Source: Actinomycetes bacterium
Lineage (GTDB): Bacteria > Actinomycetota > Actinomycetes > Propionibacteriales > Nocardioidaceae
Direction of reading: 5' to 3'
Length of the DNA: 10,369 nt
Assembly: GCA_023252095.1 (NCBI GenBank)
Contig: JAHEXN010000004.1
Coordinates: forward strand, 23,312 to 33,680
Part shown: piece by piece, positions 1 through 8,851 of the stretch
Layout: each line of letters opens with the position of its first letter
Position numbering within the stretch: position 1 is the first letter of the stretch
The notes under the pieces: model-generated
What the model was told of the DNA's origin: nothing
What the model saw: the letters and a program-made list of their open reading frames with translations, nothing else
Databases searched by the model: none
Made by a program: the position numbers and the translations under genes

Positions 1-1071
1 CACGGCCTCGGCGCCCTGGCTCGACAGCCACCCCACGGCCGACGGGAAGTCGCGCCGTCCGGCGATGATCGACTGGTAGGGCGAGAAGATCTGGGGCTCG
101 ACCAGACCGATCGACTGACCGGTCAGGACCTGGAACTCCATCGTCGAGGTGCCGGTGCCGTAGTAGGAGGCGACAGTCTGCCCGGACCAGCCCTCGACAC
201 CGTGCTCCCGCAGGTGGGCCAGGGGGTCACGCTCGATCGTGAGGCCCGACAGCCGGGTCGGGTCCGCAACGCTCTCGGACAGCACCACGACGACGTCCAG
301 GTCGGCCAGCGTGACGCCGCCGGGGTCGGGCCGGTCCTGCGCGTAGCGGGCAGCGATCTCCGCGATCCGCTCCTGGCTGTATCCCTCGGGTGGCTGCATC
401 ACGAGACTCGGCACGTTGGTCAGGAACCCGGCGACGAAGCCGTTCCTGAGGTAGTTCTCGAACTGGCCCCAGGCACAGCACTCGATGCTGTCGGAGTCGT
501 ACATCGCGCGGATCGGGTTGTGCGGTCGGTTGAAGTCGATGGCGACGGCGGCCGTGACGGCGAGCACCGGGGCGAGGGCCAGGCTGACGACCCGACGCCG
601 ACGCCTGACGGCGCCGGGTGCTCCGGCGACGTGACGGCGCCGGCGGTGGTCGAGCCAGCCCGCGGTTGCCGCGACGACGACGGCGCCCACGAGGGGCACG
701 AGCACCGTGGCGGTGTCGGTCTGCGATGCGAGGAACTCCGGGCTCGTGATGAAGGCGAGGTCGGTCGGGAGCAACGGCACCCCGAGAGCGTCGAGCTTCT
801 CGCGCTGCGCCACGTGACCCACGACGGACACGCCCAGCACGAGCGCCAGGGTGACCCAGCGCTGCCGGGTGACGATCATCGCCAGGCTGACGAGGACCCA
901 CACCAGGCCGAAACCGACCGGGTCGTCGAGCACACCGCGCGTGGGAACGCCGGCGTCGGCGGCGAGCCGGTTGATCGAGGCGCCCAGAAGGCGGATCGCG
1001 ATGTAGGCGGCGACTGCGGCGAGCGCGAGGTCGGGCAGGACGCTCCGGCGCAGCCCTGGGATCCACGACAT
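1..1071 (-). CDS. LTA-synthase-family membrane sulfatase-fold enzyme (phosphoglycerol transferase-like), 3' end missing
   Basis: The first 357 codons of a leftward gene are present; the C-terminus lies beyond the window edge. Five hydrophobic segments (about residues 12-33, 53-67, 72-88, 120-140 and 161-179) precede the start of an extracytoplasmic alkaline-phosphatase-superfamily domain, the layout of LtaS enzymes. Family landmarks include VPLLPTDLAFI (98-108), NGFVAGFL (210-217), PPEGYS (227-232), VVLSES (262-267, E266 a likely metal ligand) and YGTGTSTMEFQVLTG (304-318). T308 is the expected catalytic threonine. LtaS enzymes move glycerol phosphate from phosphatidylglycerol onto a glycolipid-anchored chain at the outer membrane face. 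A very basic stretch (143-160) should face the cytoplasm. The ATG at 1071 is 10 nt after the upstream MFS stop; a GGAGG sits too far away (about 20 nt) to be convincing. Family assignment is firm; the acceptor (lipoteichoic acid, lipoglycan or another glycan) is unknown. Confidence 0.88.
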   Translation of the reverse strand, partial: MSWIPGLRRSVLPDLALAAVAAYIAIRLLGASINRLAADAGVPTRGVLDDPVGFGLVWVLVSLAMIVTRQRWVTLALVLGVSVVGHVAQREKLDALGVPLLPTDLAFITSPEFLASQTDTATVLVPLVGAVVVAATAGWLDHRRRRHVAGAPGAVRRRRRVVSLALAPVLAVTAAVAIDFNRPHNPIRAMYDSDSIECCAWGQFENYLRNGFVAGFLTNVPSLVMQPPEGYSQERIAEIAARYAQDRPDPGGVTLADLDVVVVLSESVADPTRLSGLTIERDPLAHLREHGVEGWSGQTVASYYGTGTSTMEFQVLTGQSIGLVEPQIFSPYQSIIAGRRDFPSAVGWLSSQGAEAV

Positions 1072-1078
1072 CGCACCA

Positions 1079-1084
1079 ATTCTA
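1079..1084 (-). promoter_or_regulatory. Possible -10 box (TAGAAT) for a leaderless ltaS-like transcript
   Basis: On the minus strand TAGAAT overlaps the TAG stop of the MFS gene and is followed by 7 nt and then the ATG of the ltaS-like gene. Actinobacterial -10 elements follow TANNNT, and this spacing would place the transcript start at or next to the ATG. No recognisable -35 is present 16-18 nt upstream. Inferred from sequence only. Confidence 0.4.
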
Positions 1085-2815
1085 TCGAGCCGACCTCCGC
1101 AGGACGACGAGGGCCAGCGCGGCCGCGGCCAGCGCGAGCACCGCTGCGGCGGCGAACACGGTGTGGAGCTGGGCGATGCCGGCCTCGAGGAGCAGGTCGT
1201 CGTAGGCGCGGCAGCGCGTCGTGCCGCCGCAGACCTCCATCGGCGAGTCGATGCCACCCGCCTCGGCGTAGAACGACCGCAGACCGAGGGTCGTCAGCGC
1301 GGAGATCCCGATCAGCATGCCGACCATTCGCGCCACGACGAGCAGCGCGCTCGCGATGCCGTGGACGGCGTCGTGCGTGTGGTCCAGCAGCGCGGCGTTG
1401 ACAGGGGCGATCGCCAGACCGAAGCCGAGACCTCCGACGACGAGCGAGAGCGTCTCGACGGGGGACTCGAGCGACGTGGCGTCCCACGTCGACATGTGCC
1501 AGAACGCGCCCGCCGAGAGCAACATCGCGACGGTCGTGAGCGGCGCGGGGGAGACGCGCCGGAGCAACCAGCCGCCCAGGACCGCGCCGATCGGCAGCGC
1601 CACGAGGAACCGCACGAGGACGAGCGCAGCATCGAGCTGGGAGTCGCGGTGCACGGTCAGGCGAGCGAACAGAGGGATGTCGACGAGGGCGGCGATCAAG
1701 GAGCCGCCGATCAGGAACGAGACCGCGACGGCACCCCAGGCCTGGCGGGCCGTCAAGGCCGAGCGGGGGATGAGTGGTTCGCGGGCGGTGCGCTGACGCA
1801 CCACGAACCCGACGACCGCGACGGCTCCCACGGCCAGGAGCACGGGCGCGTCCTCGGAGATCGCGTGCTGCTCCGGGTCGGCGGACGCGAACGAGACGAT
1901 CACGGTGCCGAGGGCGACGGCCATGAGCGCCGCTCCGACCAGGTCGACCTCGCGAGCCACCGCGGGCCACGCGCGCACCGCGACGAGCGGCCGCCGCGCC
2001 GTGAGCTGACGCAGCACGAACAGGACGAGGACGCCGTACAGCGACAGGGCCAGGGGCGAGAGCCAGCGCGAGTCGCCCACGACCGGGATGAACGCGAGAC
2101 CCGACGTGATGCCGCGGGTCAAGGACTCCGGCTCGAGCATCACGACGACCAGCAGGACGAGCGCGGCCATGGCCAGGACGACACCGATCCAGTCGCCGTG
2201 TCCTGTGGTCTCGGGCGGCGACTCGTCGGCGGAGGTGTCGCCCGTGCGCAGGCTCAGGATCGCGGCGGCGATCAGGGTGCCGACAGCGGCGTTCAGCCAG
2301 AAGATGTCGCGCCAGTCGCCGACCGCCAGGACGACGGCTCCGTACAGCGGCCCGAGCACGCTGCCCAGCTCCTGGACGGCTCCGACGACGCCGAGCGGCA
2401 GCCCTCGACGCTCGGGGGGCCAGGCCTCGGCGACGAGCGCGAGGGTGGGCGGGATCAGACCACCGCCCCCGAGGCCCTGCACGAACCGTCCTGCGACCAT
2501 CGACTCCAGGTCGTAGGCCGCGGCCGTGACGACCGACCCGATCGCGAACACCACGAGGCATCCGGTCAGCACCGGAAGACGACCACGGACGTCGGCGATG
2601 CGACCGATCAGGGGCAGGATCGCGACGTAGCCCAGCAGGAATCCCGAGACGACCGGGGCGGCACGCTGCAGCTCGTCGATGTCGAGTCCGACGGCCGACA
2701 TCATGTCGGGCAGCGCCAGGACGACGACGTAGGTGTCGGCGGCCGCGAACCCGATCGCGACGGCCGCGAGGGTCAGCAGGCCGCGGGTGGCGACCCGGAC
2801 CGCCGCATCGCTCAT
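1082..2815 (-). CDS. P55-like MFS lipid/drug exporter (Rv1410c family)
   Basis: A 577-residue, multi-helix major facilitator protein. The first helix carries ADTYVVVLALP (26-36), matching the acidic TM1 motif of mycobacterial P55. Motif A is GRIADVRGR (71-79). QELGSVLGPLYG (148-159) and HGIASALLVVARMVGMLIG (485-503) also fit P55 as I remember it. Two extra hydrophobic segments (about 209-227 and 252-269) between the halves fit the 14-helix arrangement with central linker helices. A long hydrophilic loop (512-550) precedes the last helix. P55 works with the lipoprotein LprG to export triacylglycerides and affects lipoglycan surface display and drug tolerance in mycobacteria. Its gene directly follows an lprG-like gene here (10-nt gap), as in M. 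tuberculosis, and directly precedes an LTA-synthase-like gene. The ATG at 2815 has only a weak possible SD, so translational coupling is likely. A generic DHA2 drug exporter is the alternative, but the partner argues against it. Confidence 0.88.
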   Translation of the reverse strand: MSDAAVRVATRGLLTLAAVAIGFAAADTYVVVLALPDMMSAVGLDIDELQRAAPVVSGFLLGYVAILPLIGRIADVRGRLPVLTGCLVVFAIGSVVTAAAYDLESMVAGRFVQGLGGGGLIPPTLALVAEAWPPERRGLPLGVVGAVQELGSVLGPLYGAVVLAVGDWRDIFWLNAAVGTLIAAAILSLRTGDTSADESPPETTGHGDWIGVVLAMAALVLLVVVMLEPESLTRGITSGLAFIPVVGDSRWLSPLALSLYGVLVLFVLRQLTARRPLVAVRAWPAVAREVDLVGAALMAVALGTVIVSFASADPEQHAISEDAPVLLAVGAVAVVGFVVRQRTAREPLIPRSALTARQAWGAVAVSFLIGGSLIAALVDIPLFARLTVHRDSQLDAALVLVRFLVALPIGAVLGGWLLRRVSPAPLTTVAMLLSAGAFWHMSTWDATSLESPVETLSLVVGGLGFGLAIAPVNAALLDHTHDAVHGIASALLVVARMVGMLIGISALTTLGLRSFYAEAGGIDSPMEVCGGTTRCRAYDDLLLEAGIAQLHTVFAAAAVLALAAAALALVVLRRSAR

Positions 2816-2825
2816 GCCTGGCCGC

Positions 2826-3539
2826 TCACGCCCCGCCGGTGCGGATCGGTGCCTCGATCGTGGGCGACTCGTCCGATGCGGCGACGGTCACGACGTAGGT
2901 GACCTCATCGGTGCCGGGGTAGAACACGCCCGTCAGCGTGAGGTCGTGGACCTCGTCGTCGTCGGTCAGGCGGACGACGACCTTGACGTCGGCGTCGGGG
3001 TCGGCCGAGGGGATCAGCGCCGCGACGAGCTCGCCCGGCACGCTGCCGGAGATCGCGGTCAGGACCGTCTCGCCGTCGCGCTCCTGACTCGTCTTCGAGA
3101 CCTCGACCTCGCTCAGCAGGGAGACCACGCCCTGGTCCGGCAGGCCGATCAGGGTCGCCGGGTCCGGCGCGCCGTACTCGGTGGGGACGATCGTGAGGAA
3201 GTCGGTCGAGAACGGGAACTTGACCCAGACCTGGCCGTCGACCGAGACGGTCTCGACCGTCAGGCTCGTGCCGCCCGTGGAGACCTTGACGTCGCCCTCG
3301 AACGCGGGCGTGCGGTTGCCGAATCCCTTGGCGGACTCCAGCCCCTGCACTCCGCTGGGCAGGCGGCCGTCGATCGCGATCGAGAAGTCGAGACGTTCGG
3401 CCTCGCCGAGAGCCGCGGCGGCGGTGTCGAGACGGCTCGCGGCGGTGTCGGGATCGACCGTGTCCTCGGAGCCGGAGCATCCGGCCAGCAGGACGGGGAG
3501 GAGCAGGACGCCGAGGACGAGGAGTCGGGGTGAGCGCAC
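2826..3539 (-). CDS. LprG-like lipoprotein (LppX/LprAFG family lipid carrier)
   Basis: A 237-residue secreted lipoprotein. The GTG-initiated N-terminus has two arginines, a leucine-rich core and the lipobox LLAGC, giving lipidation at C21. The mature part has the LppX/LprAFG pattern: a short helix (TAASRLDTAAAALGEAERL, 32-50), then alternating beta strands with DGQVWVKFPFSTDF (101-114), PDPATLIGL (126-134) and a final strand pair around TLTGVFYPGTDEVTYVVTV. Length is close to mycobacterial LprG (about 236). LprG has a hydrophobic pocket for acylated glycolipids, lipoglycans and triacylglycerides and hands cargo on in the extracytoplasmic space. The adjacent MFS gene is its expected partner. 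The GTG at 3539 was chosen because the lipobox signal peptide begins there; upstream codons in this frame run back into parC. It begins 4 nt after the parC stop and has no SD, so it depends on reinitiation or its own leaderless promoter. Confidence 0.88.
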   Translation of the reverse strand: MRSPRLLVLGVLLLPVLLAGCSGSEDTVDPDTAASRLDTAAAALGEAERLDFSIAIDGRLPSGVQGLESAKGFGNRTPAFEGDVKVSTGGTSLTVETVSVDGQVWVKFPFSTDFLTIVPTEYGAPDPATLIGLPDQGVVSLLSEVEVSKTSQERDGETVLTAISGSVPGELVAALIPSADPDADVKVVVRLTDDDEVHDLTLTGVFYPGTDEVTYVVTVAASDESPTIEAPIRTGGA

Positions 3540-3543
3540 GTGG

Positions 3544-6006
<2,463 letters not shown>

Positions 6007-6010
6007 GCCG

Positions 6011-6018
6011 TCCTTCCC
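6011..6018 (-). promoter_or_regulatory. Ribosome binding site of parC (GGGAAGGA)
   Basis: On the minus strand GGGAAGGA ends 4 nt before the ATG at 6006. It is the clearest SD in the window and fixes the parC start against the longer in-frame reading. The spacing is short but usable. Confidence 0.7.
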
Positions 6019-6024
6019 ACTGCC

Positions 6025-6041
6025 GTCCCGTGGCTCGGGAC
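6025..6041. promoter_or_regulatory. Small inverted repeat in the parC leader
   Basis: GTCCCG (6025-6030) and CGGGAC (6036-6041) form a perfect 6-bp stem with a 5-nt loop. It would lie in the parC 5' leader just upstream of the SD, close to the likely 5' end of the transcript. It could stabilise the message, influence ribosome access or bind a regulator. Short GC stems also arise by chance in such DNA. Confidence 0.35.
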
Positions 6042-6049
6042 CGCCCACC

Positions 6050-6055
6050 ATTGTG
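6050..6055 (-). promoter_or_regulatory. Weak candidate -10 (CACAAT) for parC
   Basis: CACAAT on the minus strand has the conserved second A and last T of an actinobacterial -10. It would give a transcript starting near 6043 with a leader of about 37 nt holding the small inverted repeat and the SD. No good -35 is seen. Confidence 0.25.
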
Positions 6056-6076
6056 GCGGTCGTCGCCGACGGGGCC

Positions 6077-6084
6077 GCACGTGC
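6077..6084. promoter_or_regulatory. Perfect 8-bp palindrome GCACGTGC in the divergent promoter region
   Basis: GCACGTGC sits near the middle of the parC/pat intergenic region, about 47 nt upstream of the pat -10 and about 22 nt upstream of the weak parC -10. Its position would suit a shared operator, but an 8-bp palindrome in GC-rich DNA can easily be chance and no regulator is encoded nearby. Confidence 0.2.
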
Positions 6085-6130
6085 CACGCCGGGCGGCTCC
6101 GGCGCGAGTCCGTGCGGGGGACGCAGGCGG

Positions 6131-6136
6131 TAGATT
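6131..6136 (+). promoter_or_regulatory. -10 box (TAGATT) of a leaderless pat transcript
   Basis: TAGATT matches TANNNT and is followed by exactly 6 nt before the GTG at 6143, so transcription would begin on or beside the start codon. There is no SD upstream of this GTG, which fits a leaderless message. The -35 region (about 6107-6113) shows no clear match to TTGACA, which is common in actinobacteria. Confidence 0.6.
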
Positions 6137-6142
6137 GACCGC

Positions 6143-8851
6143 GTGACCGAAGCGCCCGAAGTGGAGGACCTCCACCCGGTCCCCGAGTGGGAGGCCGACG
6201 TCCTGCTGCGCGACGGTCGCGTTGCCCAGCTGCGGCCCATCGTCCCGGCCGACTCCGACGAGTTCATCGAGTTCTACAGCCGGGTCTCCGAGGAGTCGAA
6301 GTACTTCCGGTTCTTCGCGCCGTACCCCACGCTGTCGGCCCGTGACGTCCGCCGGTTCACGGTGGTCGACCACGACCGCCGCGTCGCCTTCGTGATGACG
6401 CTGCACGGCCAGATCATCGCCGTCGGACGCTACGACGCCACGAGCGACGACGAGGCCGAGGTCGCCTTCCTCGTCGAGGACGCGCACCAGGGTCGCGGCA
6501 TCGGGCAGCTCCTTCTCGAGCACCTCGCGCAGGCCGGTCGCGAACGGGGGCTCGAGCGGTTCCACGCCGAGGTCCTGCCGAGCAACGCCCGCATGCTCCA
6601 GGTCTTCCGGGAGATGGGCTACTCGCTCACCGCCGAGCTCGCCGACGGCGTGCAGCAGCTGACCTTCCCGCTCGACGCCACCGACACCGCGGTCGGTGTC
6701 ATGCGTGCTCGCGAGCAGCGCGCCGAGGCTGCGTCGATCGCCCGCATCTTCGACGCCCGCAGCATCGCGGTTATCGGCGCCAGCCGCCGACAGGACTCGA
6801 TCGGCCAGGCCATGGTGCGCAATCTCGTGCTGGGCGACTACTCGGGCGCGGTCTACGCCGTCAACAGCAGCGCGGAGGCCGTGTCGGGCCTGCCGGCGTA
6901 CGCCTCGGTGCAGGACATCCCCGACGAGGTCGAGATCGCGATCGTGGCGGTGCCTGCCGAGTCGGTCACCGACGTCGTGCTCGACTGCGCTGCCAAGGGT
7001 GTCCACGGACTGGTCGTGATCTCGGCCGGCTTCGCGGAGGAGGGCGTCGAGGGACGCAAGCGGCAACGCGCCCTGCTCGGCCTGTGCCGTTCCTACGGCC
7101 TGCGCCTGATCGGCCCCAACTGTCTCGGCGTCATCAACACCGCACCGCACCGCCAGCTCAACGCCTCCCTCTCGCCCGCGATGCCGCCGCAGGGCCGCGT
7201 CGGCTTCTTCTGTCAGTCCGGAGCGCTGGGAACCGCGATCCTCGAGACGGTCTCGCGCCGCGGCCTCGGCCTCTCGACCTTCGTCTCCGCGGGCAACCGT
7301 GCCGACGTCTCGGGCAACGACCTCCTGCAGTTCTGGCAGGAGGACGACGCGACCGAGGTCGTGCTGCTGTACCTGGAGTCGATCGGCAACCCGCGCAAGT
7401 TCTCGCGCATCGCCCGCCGGGTCGCGGCCACCAAGCCGATCGTCGCGGTGAAGTCCGGTCGCTCCACGCAGGGCGTCCCGGTCGGGCACACGGTCCGTCG
7501 CAGCTCCGCGCCCCAGGCCGCGGTCGACGCGATGTTCCGCCAGGCGGGTGTCATCCAGGTCGACACGCTCGACGAGATGTTCGACGTCGCCCAGGTCCTG
7601 GCGCACCAGCCGCTGCCCCGGGGCAATCGCGTCGCGATCGTGGGCAACTCCGACGCCATGGCCCTGCTCGTCGCCGACGCCGGCAGCGCCGCTGGCCTGG
7701 AGGTCCTCAAGCCCGTGTCGCTCGGCGCATCCGCCGATGCCGAGGACTTCGAGGCCGCGATCGAGAACGCGCTGGCCAATCCACTCGTCGACGCGCTCGT
7801 CGTGGTCTACATCCCGCCGCTCAACACGAGCGGCGAGGAGGTCGCCGACGTGCTGGCCGCGATCGGTGAGCAGTCCGACAAGCCCATCGTCTCGACGTTC
7901 CTCGGCAGCGAGGGCGTGCCCGAGCTGCTCCGGGTGCCGGACGTCGCGGGAGGCTCCGCCGGCCGCGGGTCGGTCCCGTCCTACTCGGCGCCGGAGTCTG
8001 CGGTCCGCGCGCTGGCTCGCGTCGTCAACTACGCCGAGTGGGCCTCGCGCGAGCACGGCGATTTCGCCCAGTTCGACGACATCCGAGCCGGTGACGCGCG
8101 CGCCCTGATCGACCAGGTGCTCGAGCTCGCTCCGCGGGGTGCCGTGCTGTCGACCGAGCAGGTGCACGCCCTGCTCGACTGCTACGGCATCGACATGTGG
8201 ACGTGGATCAACGTGCACGACGCCGACGAGGCCGTGGCGGCCGGCGAGAAGCTCGGCTGGGACGTCGTCCTGAAGGCGGGCAGCGAGCACCTGCGCGCGC
8301 GGCCCGACCTGGCCCACATCTGGCGCTCGATCCACTCCGCCGACGACATGCGGCGCGCGTGGGCCGAGATGTCGCGGTGGTCGGGCGTCCGGTCCGACAC
8401 GCGCTTCTACGTCCAGCGCACGGTCTCCGACGGCGTTCCGCTGGCGTTCAGCGCCTCCGAGGACGGCCTGTTCGGCCCGCTCGTGTCCTTCGGCCTCTCC
8501 GGTGCTCCGAGCGAGCTGCTCGGCGACCGCACCTACGGGATCCCGCCCCTGACCGACGTCGACGTCTCGACCATGGTCACCGACCTCCGCGCCGCCCCGC
8601 TCCTGTTCGGCTACCGCGGCTCCGAGCCGGTCGACGTGCCGCGGATCCATGACGTCCTGCTGCGCATCGCGGCGCTCAAGGACGACCTGCCCGAGGTGTC
8701 AGAGCTCGACCTGGAGCCCGTCGTCGTCCGTCCCGACGGCATCACGGTGCTCAGCGCCCGCGCCAAGGTCGTGCCCACCCAGGACCGCCGGGGCGAGTGG
8801 TACGCCCGCCGACTCAACCCGGCCGGTGCGCTGGGCGATACGCTGGCGTGA
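6143..8851 (+). CDS. Type II Pat-like protein acyltransferase: GNAT domain fused to ADP-forming acyl-CoA synthetase-like region
   Basis: A 902-residue fusion. Residues 20-178 form a GNAT domain with the acetyl-CoA motif QGRGIG (116-121) and a likely catalytic glutamate E106. Residues 195-300 are a CoA-binding Rossmann domain (IAVIGASRRQDSIG, 208-221). Residues 320-640 are succinyl-CoA-ligase-like, with IGPNCLGVINT (323-333), FFCQSGALGTAI (355-366) and the swinging-loop histidine H449 in VKSGRSTQGVPVGHT. Residues 650-880 are an ATP-grasp domain. The GNAT-first order is that of Streptomyces lividans PatA, which acetylates lysines of acyl-CoA synthetases; the enteric Pat/PatZ has GNAT last. It probably modifies metabolic enzymes in the cytoplasm using acetyl- or propionyl-CoA. 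Glycine-rich ATP-grasp signatures are degenerate, so synthetase activity is doubtful. The GTG at 6143 fits both the promoter spacing and the domain start. A residual acyl-CoA ligase role is the alternative. Confidence 0.88.
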   Translation: MTEAPEVEDLHPVPEWEADVLLRDGRVAQLRPIVPADSDEFIEFYSRVSEESKYFRFFAPYPTLSARDVRRFTVVDHDRRVAFVMTLHGQIIAVGRYDATSDDEAEVAFLVEDAHQGRGIGQLLLEHLAQAGRERGLERFHAEVLPSNARMLQVFREMGYSLTAELADGVQQLTFPLDATDTAVGVMRAREQRAEAASIARIFDARSIAVIGASRRQDSIGQAMVRNLVLGDYSGAVYAVNSSAEAVSGLPAYASVQDIPDEVEIAIVAVPAESVTDVVLDCAAKGVHGLVVISAGFAEEGVEGRKRQRALLGLCRSYGLRLIGPNCLGVINTAPHRQLNASLSPAMPPQGRVGFFCQSGALGTAILETVSRRGLGLSTFVSAGNRADVSGNDLLQFWQEDDATEVVLLYLESIGNPRKFSRIARRVAATKPIVAVKSGRSTQGVPVGHTVRRSSAPQAAVDAMFRQAGVIQVDTLDEMFDVAQVLAHQPLPRGNRVAIVGNSDAMALLVADAGSAAGLEVLKPVSLGASADAEDFEAAIENALANPLVDALVVVYIPPLNTSGEEVADVLAAIGEQSDKPIVSTFLGSEGVPELLRVPDVAGGSAGRGSVPSYSAPESAVRALARVVNYAEWASREHGDFAQFDDIRAGDARALIDQVLELAPRGAVLSTEQVHALLDCYGIDMWTWINVHDADEAVAAGEKLGWDVVLKAGSEHLRARPDLAHIWRSIHSADDMRRAWAEMSRWSGVRSDTRFYVQRTVSDGVPLAFSASEDGLFGPLVSFGLSGAPSELLGDRTYGIPPLTDVDVSTMVTDLRAAPLLFGYRGSEPVDVPRIHDVLLRIAALKDDLPEVSELDLEPVVVRPDGITVLSARAKVVPTQDRRGEWYARRLNPAGALGDTLA
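8839..8844 (+). promoter_or_regulatory. Possible internal -10 (TACGCT) for the DUF5998 gene
   Basis: TACGCT fits TANNNT and ends exactly 6 nt before the ATG at 8851, the same geometry as the pat start. It lies inside the last codons of pat. No clear SD precedes this ATG. The gene could therefore be read both by coupling from pat and from its own leaderless transcript. Confidence 0.35.

Noticed and set aside
202..1401. A 399-codon plus-strand frame opposite the LtaS-family gene.
   Set aside because: It continues across two minus-strand genes, ends in an Arg-rich run and has no domain signature.
1163..2902. A 579-codon plus-strand frame across the MFS gene.
   Set aside because: Composition is dominated by Arg, Asp, Gln and Gly, and the opposite strand encodes a well-defined MFS protein.
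6088..6103. GCCGG/CCGGC hairpin as a terminator.
   Set aside because: It has no following T run, lies between divergent starts and has only a 5-bp stem.
6007..6267. N-terminal extension of parC to an in-frame ATG at 6267.
   Set aside because: It would overlap the start of the divergent pat gene, has low-complexity sequence, and the ATG at 6006 has an SD and fits the family N-terminus.
8797..8850. Upstream in-frame start for the DUF5998 gene at 8797.
   Set aside because: The added 18 residues are proline/arginine-rich antiframe sequence of pat, while the ATG at 8851 overlaps the pat stop and matches the expected family start.
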